Numbered from the stretch's first letter, positions 1 through 9,156 are shown. The stretch: DNA of 64,000 nucleotides from CAZUAQ01 sp964618455 (GCA_964618455.1 CAZUAQ010000026.1:12315-76314), one strand, 5' to 3'. Program-made: numbers and translations. The notes: generated from the letters alone by a model not told the origin.

Positions 1-312
1 GCCAAGTTCAGATCCCTCGGCTTAGGTAATCACATTCATGCCCCCATCTTCACAGGGCAGTGGGGCCGCGCGTTCTGGAAGCCGCATCCTCGCGCTTTTT
101 TAGAGATCGAGAAGATTTTCGCCGCGTCCGGGTCCGCGCTGGTCTATGTGGCGGACAATCCCGCCAAGGATTTCGGGGCACCCCGGCAAAGGGGCTGGCA
201 GTCCGTCCGTGTCCGGCGGGAAGAAGGTGTCTACTCCGGGGCGCTTCCCGCTCCTGAAGGCCGGCCGGACTACGAGGTGAGTACACTCGACGACATTACG
301 TTAAACTCATGA
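1..312 (+). CDS. HAD-family hydrolase, C-terminal part (5' end outside the window)
   Basis: The open frame enters from the left edge and ends at TGA 310-312, so only the last 103 residues are seen. They carry the second half of a HAD phosphatase fold: a conserved lysine in WKPHPRAF (about residues 26-33) and the acidic motif ADNPAKDF (51-58), followed by a GW-x-SVRVRR strand. This pattern is typical of HAD-IA hydrolases, often found next to ATP-grasp or sugar genes in polysaccharide loci. The nucleophile aspartate (motif I) would lie upstream and is not visible. Its position before an export protein, an exosortase and two chain-length kinases fits a role in surface polymer assembly, but the substrate cannot be told. 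The family call is fairly safe and the pathway is inference. Confidence 0.75.
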   Translation, partial: AKFRSLGLGNHIHAPIFTGQWGRAFWKPHPRAFLEIEKIFAASGSALVYVADNPAKDFGAPRQRGWQSVRVRREEGVYSGALPAPEGRPDYEVSTLDDITLNS

Positions 313-758
313 CAGCGAGAATCTTGAACCATGAAGGCATGCAGGATCAGGGAGCGGCGTTTCGGAACACGACCGCATCGGTCAGGATGATCAAAGGGAC
401 CCCCATGAAGGCGCGAACCGGCATTTCCGTGAATGCGTATGGAGGTGCAGCGGGCGGTTTGATGCCTTGACATCTCCCCTGATTCGAATTGAGATAGAGC
501 CCCCATCCCGGGGGAATCCATGCATCTTTGAGAGGGGAGCCTCAACCCACCTCTCGCGAGATGCCGATAAAAATGTGCTTTAAGGCTCGATGAACCAGTC
601 GGCGCTCCGGCTTGCTCGCCGGTCGGGCGGGTGATGAGTCAAATACCAGCGGAGAGCACCGTCGGGTGCAACCCACGTGTCGCGCAGAAACCCAGGGTGC
701 GACCGGGGCTCGAGACCGCAAGAACGTTCCCATGCCCAAGGGTAACGGCAGGAGCAAG
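313..758 (+). other. Non-coding leader before the export gene
   Basis: No convincing gene in this stretch. It holds a perfect TTGACA hexamer at 467-472 and two small stem-loops: CCGGC/GCCGG (607-611 with 618-622) and GCACC/GGTGC (656-660 with 665-669). The open frame of the export protein can be extended upstream to 612, but that extra peptide looks non-coding and precedes the lipoprotein signal. I read the stretch as promoter and 5' untranslated leader. Confidence 0.5.
467..495 (+). promoter_or_regulatory. Candidate sigma70-type promoter of the exopolysaccharide genes
   Basis: A perfect -35 hexamer TTGACA (467-472) is followed after 17 bases by TGAGAT (490-495), a weak -10 match. The sigma factors of this organism are unknown, so this is only a candidate. 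Confidence 0.25.
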
Positions 759-2393
759 ATGACGATCTACGCGTACGAGAGACTCTACCGGCGCGCAACG
801 CTTGTCGGATGCGTGATGGCGCTGTCGCTGTGCGGCGGATGCGCCTCGCCCTGGTGGAATTCGTTCCTGAATCCAACGGAACTGGGCAACTTCCGGGAAG
901 ACCGCGTCCAGGAAATCCGTAAGACGATCAGTTTCCGGGACAAAGGCATGGAGGTGCCGGGGGCGACCGATCCGACGCCGGAGGATCTGATCGCCACCGT
1001 GGAAACCTATCGCATCGGTCCCGGGGACGCCATTTCCATCCGGATGCTGGACTTCCTTGCCCCGGATGTGGAGACGGAGTTCACCCCGCAGGCCGACGAG
1101 TTGGGTTACATCGACGTTCCGCAGCTGGGCTACATCTACGTCGAAGGTTTATCTGCCCATGAACTGCGCGAAGAGCTGATCCGCCAGGCCAAGGCGGCGG
1201 AGATCTTCCGCCAGGACAGTGAGCCCACGGTGATCGTCAACGTGATCGCTCAGCAGCACCGCATCTACGAAGTCGACGGCGCCATCGCCCAGCCCGGGCG
1301 CTATCGCATCATCAATCCGCGGATGCGCCTGCGGGAAGCGCTTCTTCAAGCAGGCGGTTTGAACGAAACCGTGAAGATGGTCTACGTCTTCAGGGGAGCC
1401 GAGCAGCGTGAACGCGTGAATCAGAGCGATATCTATCGCACCCGCTCGGCACCGGAAGCGCCGGCCGAGGACCTGCCCGCTCCCCCGGTGACGCCGGCAT
1501 TCCTGTCGGAAACGGCCGCGGCCCCCGAGCCCCCTCGCGCGGGCGCGACGCCGACCGCCTCCACCCCGCAGGGGACCCCACCTTCCTCGGTGGAGGAGGA
1601 GATGCTCAAGGCGTTGGAAGGCGGGGATACGCAGGAGACGCGGGAGACCTCCACGACGACGAACGGTGGCGGAGCCAAACTCCCGCCGTACGTCATCTTT
1701 GATGAGGAATGGGAAGTCGCCCCGGAGGAGCCCTCCAACGGCGCGCCGCCGAACAGGGAATCCTCTCCCGGGACCGCACGGCAGCGTCCTGCTCCAAACG
1801 ACACTCAGGACTCCGGGACCCGGGAAACCGGGCCGGTCGACTGGGAAGAACTCGCCAGCGATGGTGATCAGCGGGTCATCCGCATCCCCGCCGAGAAGCT
1901 GCGCCTCGGGGACGCCAACTACAACATCGTCGTCGAGCACAAGGATTACATCCGGGTCGATCCGGGACCGGTCGGTATCTTCTACCTGGGCGGACACGTC
2001 GTCCGGCCCGGCACCTATGCCCTGCAGGGAGAATACCTGACGCTGACACAGGCACTGGTCTCGGCGGGCGAGCTCGACCAACTGGCCTGGCCGACGCGTT
2101 GCGAGATTCGCCGCCGCATCGACGGGGATCGCGAGGAGATCACGCAGTGGAACCTCGAGCGGATCGTCGCGGGCCAGGATCCGGACCTGTTCATCAAGCC
2201 GAACGACGTCATTCGCGTAGGAACGCACGCGGTAGCGCCTTTCCTGGCGACCATCCGGAACTCCTTCCGCATGACCTATGGTTTCGGCTTCGTGTATGAC
2301 CGAAATTTCGCGGACTATGACGCCTATGGCGCCCAGTTCAATCCGCAGAACCTGCAGTCGAATCAGGGCTTGTTCTCGAATCTGTTCCGATAG
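759..2393 (+). CDS. Polysaccharide export outer-membrane lipoprotein (Wza type, Poly_export/SLBB)
   Basis: Predicted outer-membrane/periplasmic export protein for an extracellular polysaccharide. ATG 759 is chosen because AGGAG lies at 750-754 and a lipoprotein signal follows: hydrophobic residues 13-27 and a lipobox-like LCGGC with Cys28. A Poly_export domain starts at YRIGPGDAISI (84-94) and continues with a first SLBB-like segment near 165-212 (VDGAIAQPGRYRI). Residues about 228-375 are a low-complexity linker rich in Pro, Thr and acidic residues. A second SLBB-like segment (FYLGGHVVRPGTYAL) follows, then an aromatic and Asn/Gln-rich C-terminus. About 544 residues is longer than the usual 350-400, mainly because of the linker. 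It leads a same-strand run with the exosortase and two chain-length kinases. Confidence 0.85.
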   Translation: MTIYAYERLYRRATLVGCVMALSLCGGCASPWWNSFLNPTELGNFREDRVQEIRKTISFRDKGMEVPGATDPTPEDLIATVETYRIGPGDAISIRMLDFLAPDVETEFTPQADELGYIDVPQLGYIYVEGLSAHELREELIRQAKAAEIFRQDSEPTVIVNVIAQQHRIYEVDGAIAQPGRYRIINPRMRLREALLQAGGLNETVKMVYVFRGAEQRERVNQSDIYRTRSAPEAPAEDLPAPPVTPAFLSETAAAPEPPRAGATPTASTPQGTPPSSVEEEMLKALEGGDTQETRETSTTTNGGGAKLPPYVIFDEEWEVAPEEPSNGAPPNRESSPGTARQRPAPNDTQDSGTRETGPVDWEELASDGDQRVIRIPAEKLRLGDANYNIVVEHKDYIRVDPGPVGIFYLGGHVVRPGTYALQGEYLTLTQALVSAGELDQLAWPTRCEIRRRIDGDREEITQWNLERIVAGQDPDLFIKPNDVIRVGTHAVAPFLATIRNSFRMTYGFGFVYDRNFADYDAYGAQFNPQNLQSNQGLFSNLFR

Positions 2394-2471
2394 TCAAAGG
2401 CGCACGCGAATCACGGATAAGTCGCTGCGGATCGCGTAGACCTCTCGCCTGCCGGAGGCGTATAGTTCAAT

Positions 2472-3458
2472 ATGGCCGATGTCAGTCAGCCCATGATCGA
2501 TATACCGGAATCCGCTCAACCCCGGGATTCCCGACGGTTGATCTACGCCCTGCTGATTCAGGCCGCCGTGGTCGTGGGCCTGCTCGCGCTTTACTACAAT
2601 TACATTCTGAATTACCTCTTCCACCGCTGGTGGAACGACAGCGACTGGTCGCACGGTTTCATTATCCCCTTGTTTGGCATCTACTTTCTCTACCAGAATC
2701 GCGATCGCATGCCGCTCGGTCTTCAGGATCGAAGCTGGATCTCCAGGACGGTCGGCGTGGGGCTGCTGTTGCTGGGATTCGCGCTCTTCATGCAGAGCAT
2801 GCGGATGATGATGACCTACCCTCAAGCGGTCTCGCTGATCATCACGATCCTGGGCATCGTGATGCTGATCGGGGGGTGGCCGACGGCGCGGTGGAGCTGG
2901 TTCGCCGTGGCGTTTCTGTTTTTCGCGCTCCCCCTGCCCGCCCGGGTGTACGAGCAGTTGACCATCCCCTTGCGCCAGGTGGCCGCCGTCGTTTCGGCGG
3001 GCGTGCTCTCGCTCGTGCCGGAGATGGAAGCGGAAGCCAATGGAACCCTTGTCAATACCCTTTACAAAGGTGTCTCCGGCAAGCTGGACATCGAGCGGGC
3101 CTGCAGTGGAATGCGCCTCTTGATGACCATGAGCGCGCTGGGCGTCGCCATGGCGTTCGTGCATCGCCGCCCGATCTGGCAGCGCATGATTCTGATTCTG
3201 TCGTGCGTGCCGATTGCCATTTTCTGCAACTTCGTGCGCGTGACGACGACGGGATTTCTGTTCGTCTTCGGGCGTGATGATCTGGCGGGCGGCGTCCCGC
3301 ATACGCTCCTGGGCATCATCATGCTGTTCCTGGCGTTCGGTTTGCACGGGGGACTTTCGTACTTGCTCTCGCACCTCTTCGTGGAGGGTGACGACGCTGA
3401 AGATGAGGACGGGCCGGAGGAGACTTCCGAAGCGCCCGCAGGAGGCCAAGCGGTATGA
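2472..3458 (+). CDS. Exosortase (EpsH/Xrt family transpeptidase)
   Basis: Polytopic inner-membrane cysteine transpeptidase that processes proteins bearing a C-terminal PEP-CTERM tail, usually linked with exopolysaccharide production. The 328-residue protein has about eight hydrophobic segments. It shows the family signature: SHGFIIPLFGIYFLY near 60-74, the catalytic cysteine in ERACSGMR (Cys211), the arginine in CNFVRV (Arg256) and the histidine in VPHTLLG (His277). The C-terminal 25 residues are acidic and probably cytoplasmic. The gene overlaps the next one by 4 bases (ATGA at 3455-3458), which indicates translational coupling. A matching substrate with a PEP-CTERM tail lies at 59364-60134. 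The subtype cannot be fixed by eye. Confidence 0.93.
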   Translation: MADVSQPMIDIPESAQPRDSRRLIYALLIQAAVVVGLLALYYNYILNYLFHRWWNDSDWSHGFIIPLFGIYFLYQNRDRMPLGLQDRSWISRTVGVGLLLLGFALFMQSMRMMMTYPQAVSLIITILGIVMLIGGWPTARWSWFAVAFLFFALPLPARVYEQLTIPLRQVAAVVSAGVLSLVPEMEAEANGTLVNTLYKGVSGKLDIERACSGMRLLMTMSALGVAMAFVHRRPIWQRMILILSCVPIAIFCNFVRVTTTGFLFVFGRDDLAGGVPHTLLGIIMLFLAFGLHGGLSYLLSHLFVEGDDAEDEDGPEETSEAPAGGQAV

Positions 3459-5701
3459 CCACGCTCCCAGTGACTTTTCAGGAACGCGTGCCGGTGACGG
3501 CCATGCGCGGCGGAGCCCCCGCTGCGGCGGCAGGAGGGGGCTTTACGCCCGCGGACCTCATCCGGGTTCTCCGCCAGCGGATGTTCCTCATCCTCTTCGT
3601 CTGGATTTTCATCAGCGGCATCGCCGTCGCGGCGACGTTGTACATGAACCGGTACCATCAGAAGTGGACTTCCTCGGCCGTAATCATGGTGGAATCTCCG
3701 TTCCCGAAGACACCAATGCAGTTCGGGGAACCCATCATGCAGGCGGAGGTCTGGGATCGCTACGTGGCCGATCAGCTCGTGCTGGTCAAGGATGTCGGCG
3801 TTCTCCAGGAAGCCCTTCTCGCTCCGACCGTCCAGGCGACGCAATGGTTCAAGGAACTCGGGGACCAATCTCCGCAGCTCGCGCTGAAGAACAGCATCGG
3901 GGCATCGCAGATTCCCGAGACCAACTTCTTCGTGGTGCAGATGTCGACCCGGAATCCCAGTGACGCCCCCGAGATCATCAACACGGTCGTCGGCAAGTAC
4001 CTGGGGAAGGTCAAGTCGCTGGAACACGATGAATACGCCGGCGAACTCACCAAGTACGAGCAACAGTATGACAAGCTCGAATCGGATCTCGAGACGATCC
4101 GGCAGGACAAGCTCAGGTTCGTGCAGGATGAAATCGGCACGGCGGGGATCACCGAGGGCGTGAACGTGGTGGGGGAGATGTGGCAGACCCTCGCCAACGA
4201 AGTGATCCGGCTCGAGGCGGAGAAGCTGCAGTACAAGGCCGCGTGGGAGAATCTGCAGAGCGTGGATGAGTCGGAGATCGCGGTGAGCCCGCAGATGATG
4301 CTGATGATCCAGCAGGATCCCCAGGTCATGGCCCTTCAGAACCTGATCCTCGAGTTCGACAAGAACCGACTGTTCCTTCTTCGCAGCGTGGGGGAGAACC
4401 ACCGCTCGGTCAAGAACGTCAACGACAACCTGGACGTGCTCCGGCAGAAGCTCGACGAAGTGATGGCCAAGCGCGAGAAGGAGGTCCGCGACTACGAGGT
4501 TAATTCCGCCCGGACCATCTACCTCAACGCGATCCAGGCGGAGATGCAGCTTCGCGAACGGATGCAGGAAGCGGAGTACAAGCAACGCGATCTCGACCGC
4601 GCCCTCGCGCAGTACCGGATCAAGGAGGAAGAGCAGTACCAGTTGGAGCAGCGGCTCAACCAGGTTCAGGCGTACATCAACCAGCTTCGCCTGGTCATCA
4701 ACGAGCAGGACATCGTCCGCGTCGATGCAAGGCTAGCCCAGAAACCCATCGAGCCCTCCTTCCCGAATGTGAAGCTGTTCATTGGAGGAGGCACTGCCTT
4801 CGGCCTCCTGATCGCGCTGGGGCTGGCCATTCTGCTGGAGTTGATGGACACCTCGCTCCGCACGACGCGCGACGTCATCCGCAGCGCCCACGTGCCGATC
4901 CTTGGGCCGGTCCCCGACGTGGATGACGACGAGATCGAAATCGATCAGCCCGAGCGCGCGGTCATGGACGCGCCGCGCTCCATGGTGGCCGAAGCTTTCC
5001 GCACGATACGGACCAATCTCCTGCTCAGTTCACCGGCGGATCGTCAACGCACCCTTCTGGTGACCAGCGCGCGCCCGGAAGAGGGCAAGACCACGGTGGC
5101 GGTGAATTTGGCCGTCTCACTCTCCCAGAGTGGGCGGCGCGTTCTCCTGATCGATGCCAACTTCCATCGTCCCGCGCTCAAGCAATTCTTCCCCGAAGCC
5201 CGCGACGAGGGGCTGAGCAATATCCTGATCGGGCAGTCTCCATTTGAGGACCTGATCAGCACCACCAAGCTGCCCAACGTCGACATCCTGACAACCGGGC
5301 CGATCCCGCCCAATCCCACGGAGCTCCTGGCGAGTTCCTATTTCCATCAGCTCCTCGCCGATGCCGCCAAACGCTACGACCAGGTGATCCTCGACGGTCC
5401 CCCCGTCCTGCTCATGAGCGACGCGCTGGTTATCACCGGATCCGTGGACGGCGTCATTCTCGTCTGTCGCGCCAAGAAGACCTCGCGCGGCATGTTCACC
5501 CGGGCGCGGGATCAGCTCGACCGCGTGAACGGGAGAATCTTCGGGGCGGTGCTCAATGCGGCCCGTGTCAGCCGGGGCGGTTACTTCCGCGAGCAGATCC
5601 GGATCTACTACGATTACCAGCCCGATGACGTGGCGGCGGGCTCGCGGACGTTGCCCGATCGCCGAAACACGCCGGACGATCTCCCGGAAGCCGACGCATG
5701 A
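3455..5701 (+). CDS. Polysaccharide chain-length determinant / BY-kinase fusion (Wzz-Wzc type), copy 1
   Basis: Inner-membrane co-polymerase fused to a bacterial tyrosine kinase, controlling polymer length and export. Of 748 residues, a first membrane helix lies near 43-63. A Wzz domain and long periplasmic coiled coil span about 65-440, and a second helix lies near 445-467. The cytoplasmic kinase follows, with Walker A ARPEEGKTT, Walker A' VLLIDANF and Walker B VILDGPP. The A' motif reads D-x-N where the family usually has D-x-D. The tail has a compact tyrosine cluster (GGYF followed by IYYDYQ) instead of a long Tyr-rich tail. It overlaps the exosortase gene by 4 bases and is followed after 38 bases by a paralogue. 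Confidence 0.92.
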   Translation: MTTLPVTFQERVPVTAMRGGAPAAAAGGGFTPADLIRVLRQRMFLILFVWIFISGIAVAATLYMNRYHQKWTSSAVIMVESPFPKTPMQFGEPIMQAEVWDRYVADQLVLVKDVGVLQEALLAPTVQATQWFKELGDQSPQLALKNSIGASQIPETNFFVVQMSTRNPSDAPEIINTVVGKYLGKVKSLEHDEYAGELTKYEQQYDKLESDLETIRQDKLRFVQDEIGTAGITEGVNVVGEMWQTLANEVIRLEAEKLQYKAAWENLQSVDESEIAVSPQMMLMIQQDPQVMALQNLILEFDKNRLFLLRSVGENHRSVKNVNDNLDVLRQKLDEVMAKREKEVRDYEVNSARTIYLNAIQAEMQLRERMQEAEYKQRDLDRALAQYRIKEEEQYQLEQRLNQVQAYINQLRLVINEQDIVRVDARLAQKPIEPSFPNVKLFIGGGTAFGLLIALGLAILLELMDTSLRTTRDVIRSAHVPILGPVPDVDDDEIEIDQPERAVMDAPRSMVAEAFRTIRTNLLLSSPADRQRTLLVTSARPEEGKTTVAVNLAVSLSQSGRRVLLIDANFHRPALKQFFPEARDEGLSNILIGQSPFEDLISTTKLPNVDILTTGPIPPNPTELLASSYFHQLLADAAKRYDQVILDGPPVLLMSDALVITGSVDGVILVCRAKKTSRGMFTRARDQLDRVNGRIFGAVLNAARVSRGGYFREQIRIYYDYQPDDVAAGSRTLPDRRNTPDDLPEADA

Positions 5702-5739
5702 TGGCACGAGACGGGTCCGCGAACGAGGTTTGAGAATCC

Positions 5740-7953
5740 ATGTCGGCCGCCATCACGACCATCGAGACCCATCCTGTCGAGACGTTACCGGCGAGCCGGA
5801 CCCAACCCGCGGTCACTCCCGGATCGCTGCTGAAGATGTTCCGGCGGCGACTGATTCTCCTCGTCACGGTGTGGGGGATCGTGACCAGCCTGACTGTCGG
5901 GCTGACCTTCTACCTGGATTACTACCACCGTCTCTACACCGCCAGCACCCTGGTCAAGGTCAATGCACCGAACATGGGCGACCCGGCCGGAATCGAGCAG
6001 CCCCACCGTGACGTGAGCATGATGGACCGGTACGTGGCCGATCAGATCGTACTGTTGAAGGACGAGGAAACACTGCGGCAGGTGCTGGAATCGCCCCTCG
6101 TTCGCATGACGCCCTGGTACCGCGAAATCAGTGAACGGAACCGGCACCTCAGCGGCGAGGCGCACGCGAAGGCCACACAGAAGCTCGCGATGGAGTCCCT
6201 CGAAGAGAGCATCGGCGGAAGCCAGAGTCCGGGCACGAACTTCATGGTCGTCACGTTCTCGGCGGGGACCCCGCGAGACGCCGCCGATATTCTCAATGTG
6301 ATCGTGGAAAGGTACCTGGGCCAGCTCGAGACGATCCTGCGGCAGCGCTACTCCTTCGAACTGAACGAATACCAGAATCGCGAAGCGGAACTCCTGATGG
6401 AACTCGACCGCCTCCGCAGCAAAAAGCTGGGGTTCGTCGAAGCCCATATGGGCGTGGCGGGAATGACCTTCGGTCTCAACGTCGCGGGGGAGACGTGGCA
6501 GTCATTGGCCGCTCAAGTCATCCAGGTCGAGGCGCAGAAACTTCAATACAAGGCGGCGTACGAGAATCTCGTCGGCCGCGCGCCGGAGGACATCGAGATT
6601 GACCCCGAGCTCCGCGGCATGATCAATCGCGATCCGTTCATCACGTCCCTGCGTAATGACAAGCTGAATCTCGAATACGAAATCAGCCTGTTGCGCGAGC
6701 GTCTGGATAACGGGCATCGCAAGGTGCGTCAGAAGCTCATCGAGATTGAAGTGATCGACACCCGCATCGAAGAGCTGATCGCGAACCGGGAGCAGGAGGT
6801 CCGTCGATTCAAGGTCGATTCGGCCCACACGCTCTTTCTTAATGCCGTTCAGGCGGAACTGCAGCTTCGAGAAGAAATGATCGCCGCCGAAGAATTGCAG
6901 CGAAGGATCGATGGCTACATGAACGAGTACCGCCAGATCGAATTCGAGCAGTGGCTTACGCAACTCCGCCTGCAGGAGGTCGTGGAGTATTCCCGGCAAC
7001 TCGACATGATGATCCAGGCGCGTCGCATGATCCAGGTGGAACAGATCGAAGATGCCCAGCCGCCGCTGGATCCCAGTTTTCCCGACTGGCGCATGTTTAG
7101 CATGACCGGCAGCTTTCTGGGACTCCTGCTGGGGGCCGGGCTCGCCGTGCTGCTGGAGATGACGGACAATCGCTTTCGTACACCCGACCACTTGATTCGC
7201 CATGCTTTGCTTCCGGCGCTGGGGGCCGTCACCGATGCAGACGACGATGAGGCGACGATCGAACGTATCGAGACCGTGGTGCGGGATCATCCCTCATCGA
7301 TCATCGCCGAAGAGTTTCGGCGTATCCGCACCAATCTCCGTCTCAGTCTGCCCGCCGAGCAGTTGCACTCGTTGCTGATCACCAGCCCGCGCCCGCAGGA
7401 AGGCAAGACGACAGTCGCGATGAACCTGGCCATCGCGTTCAGCCAGTTGGGGGATCGCGTGTTGCTGGTCGATGCCAACTTTCGTAAGCCTCGACTTTAC
7501 ACCTTGCTTGACAATCCGCCTGCCGGGGGGCTGAGTCATTATCTCACGGCTCAACGGGGACTGCGCGATCTGGTGGTGGAGGTAGCGCCCACCCTGCACT
7601 GTCTGGCCGCCGGTCCGATTCCTCCGCAGGGGGGAGAGATCCTCGATGCTCACAGTCTCGCACGCTTCATGGCCGAAGTACGTCCCGGCTACGACCAGGT
7701 GATCATCGATGGTCCGGCGAGCCTGTCGGCAGTCGAGTGCACGCACCTTGCTCGGGCGGTCGATGGCGTCGTGATGGTGTGCATGGCTCGGGAGACGACG
7801 CGCGGCGTGGTCAACCGGGCGCGCGAAACCCTGGAACGGGCGGGGGCGAGGCTCTTAGGCGGTGTGCTCAACGGCGTGCAGGCCCAGCCGGGCGGATACT
7901 ATCGCAAAGAGATGGTCAGTTACTACGATTATCACGCGCAAGGCCACGAATGA
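5740..7953 (+). CDS. Polysaccharide chain-length determinant / BY-kinase fusion, copy 2
   Basis: A 737-residue paralogue of the preceding gene with the same order: helix near 38-60, Wzz domain and coiled coil to about 445, second helix near 450-472, then the kinase. Walker A is SPRPQEGKTT, Walker A' is VLLVDANF (again D-x-N), and Walker B is VIIDGPA with Ala in place of the second Pro. The tail repeats the cluster GGYYR followed by SYYDY and ends after a further six residues. Conservation of the YYDY cluster between otherwise diverged copies suggests it is the phosphorylation site. Two copies may form a hetero-oligomer or serve two polymers. The start at ATG 5740 follows the previous stop by 38 bases. 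Confidence 0.92.
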   Translation: MSAAITTIETHPVETLPASRTQPAVTPGSLLKMFRRRLILLVTVWGIVTSLTVGLTFYLDYYHRLYTASTLVKVNAPNMGDPAGIEQPHRDVSMMDRYVADQIVLLKDEETLRQVLESPLVRMTPWYREISERNRHLSGEAHAKATQKLAMESLEESIGGSQSPGTNFMVVTFSAGTPRDAADILNVIVERYLGQLETILRQRYSFELNEYQNREAELLMELDRLRSKKLGFVEAHMGVAGMTFGLNVAGETWQSLAAQVIQVEAQKLQYKAAYENLVGRAPEDIEIDPELRGMINRDPFITSLRNDKLNLEYEISLLRERLDNGHRKVRQKLIEIEVIDTRIEELIANREQEVRRFKVDSAHTLFLNAVQAELQLREEMIAAEELQRRIDGYMNEYRQIEFEQWLTQLRLQEVVEYSRQLDMMIQARRMIQVEQIEDAQPPLDPSFPDWRMFSMTGSFLGLLLGAGLAVLLEMTDNRFRTPDHLIRHALLPALGAVTDADDDEATIERIETVVRDHPSSIIAEEFRRIRTNLRLSLPAEQLHSLLITSPRPQEGKTTVAMNLAIAFSQLGDRVLLVDANFRKPRLYTLLDNPPAGGLSHYLTAQRGLRDLVVEVAPTLHCLAAGPIPPQGGEILDAHSLARFMAEVRPGYDQVIIDGPASLSAVECTHLARAVDGVVMVCMARETTRGVVNRARETLERAGARLLGGVLNGVQAQPGGYYRKEMVSYYDYHAQGHE

Positions 7954-8001
7954 CCGACACCGCCATGATCTGACGGCAATCTTCATTGCACGTATCGCGA
8001 T

Positions 8002-9156
8002 TCAAAGTCCCGCACAATCGAGCGGGGCGGGCATGTTCGCTCCGGAAAGACATGTCAGGAACAGGTCGAGATCGTTCGTATCCACGTCAGGATCCACATC
8101 CAAACGCGCGGCCTGGCATGAAGGATCCTGCTGAGGGATACCGATGCCGCTCAGGCAGGCCTGCATCACGGCGAAGTCGTCAAGGTCCACGTCCTCATCG
8201 AGATCGAAGTCGCCCGGCGCAGCGATCGTCAGGCTTACATCCAGAGAAACGGTAGGGACGACCGCCTCCGGATCGTGGACGTCCACCGTCGTCACGTACG
8301 TTCCGGCGGACAACCCCGTCGTCGTGTAATTCAGTGTGATGGTATCATCCTCGCCGATGCTCGATCCCGACACCGGGTCCGGCGCGACCCATGCGGCGTT
8401 GCTGCTTACGGTGTAATCAAGTGTACCGCCACCGACATTCTGTACGACAAAGGTGTCTGCCGCGGGCGACTGCGGACCGTAAGCGACACGGGTGATGCTG
8501 GAAGGCGCGATCGAGATCTCCGGCTGACCGGTGGTCAGTTCGGTGATGGAGATATCGTCGTACCACACCTCCCCATTCTGCCAGTGCCGGGTCAGGCTTG
8601 CCCCGATGCGGTTGATGCCGGACCCGGCAGGGACCGTTTCCTGCCAGGTGATCAGCCGCCAGTCGTAATTGGGCGACTCCTGCTGCGGCATGTTGAGATG
8701 CCAGAGCGTGCTGTCGTTGTTCAAAACCTCGATGCGGAACACGTTCCATCCCCAGCCGTCGGTCACCGTGGACTTGATCCACGCGCTGATCACATACGTC
8801 TTGCCTTCCTGAACGGAGTTGTAATCGGAGACCTGCCGAAGCCAGCCGAAATCCGTGCTCGGACTCGCCCCGAGTTTCTGCGACCAGAGCCCGGAGTGAC
8901 GGAGGGTGCTGGACAGTTCCTGCACGGAACCCTGGCAGCCATGCTCCACCGCATCCCAGTGCAAGCCGATGAACCCGCAATCGGGTCGCGGGCCGTCCTC
9001 GAATCCCCCATTCTCAATCAGGTTCTGGGCGTGAGCGACCGAAATGAAGGCGAGGAGCGCGCAAGTCGAGATTTGACAAAGCTTTCGGCATCTCCTGCGA
9101 CGATGCCCCGACCGGAAAGCGGACCGATTATCGATTCCCGTGAAATTCAGGTTCAT
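8002..9156 (-). CDS. Secreted protein with galactose-binding-like, BACON-like and dockerin-like domains
   Basis: Predicted exported protein of 384 residues. ATG 9156 is chosen because GGGGA stands about 6 bases upstream and a signal peptide follows (CALLAFISVAHA then Gln). After the signal comes NLIENGGFEDG, the start of a carbohydrate-binding-like beta-sandwich ending near WYDDISI. A BACON/abnormal-spindle-like segment follows (FVVQNVGGGTLDYTV, NAAWVAPDPVSG). The C-terminus holds two EF-hand-like calcium loops (DFDLDEDVDLDDF and DVDPDVDTNDLDLF), each followed by CLSG, which is the GC-type dockerin-like pattern. No catalytic domain is seen. It is convergent with the kinase gene upstream, 48 bases apart. 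Role unknown, probably surface attachment to polysaccharide. Confidence 0.85.
   Translation of the reverse strand: MNLNFTGIDNRSAFRSGHRRRRCRKLCQISTCALLAFISVAHAQNLIENGGFEDGPRPDCGFIGLHWDAVEHGCQGSVQELSSTLRHSGLWSQKLGASPSTDFGWLRQVSDYNSVQEGKTYVISAWIKSTVTDGWGWNVFRIEVLNNDSTLWHLNMPQQESPNYDWRLITWQETVPAGSGINRIGASLTRHWQNGEVWYDDISITELTTGQPEISIAPSSITRVAYGPQSPAADTFVVQNVGGGTLDYTVSSNAAWVAPDPVSGSSIGEDDTITLNYTTTGLSAGTYVTTVDVHDPEAVVPTVSLDVSLTIAAPGDFDLDEDVDLDDFAVMQACLSGIGIPQQDPSCQAARLDVDPDVDTNDLDLFLTCLSGANMPAPLDCAGL

Noticed and set aside
3062..4585. A 507-codon minus-strand frame
   Set aside because: Covers the exosortase end and first BY-kinase on the opposite strand; His/Leu/Arg-rich without known motifs.
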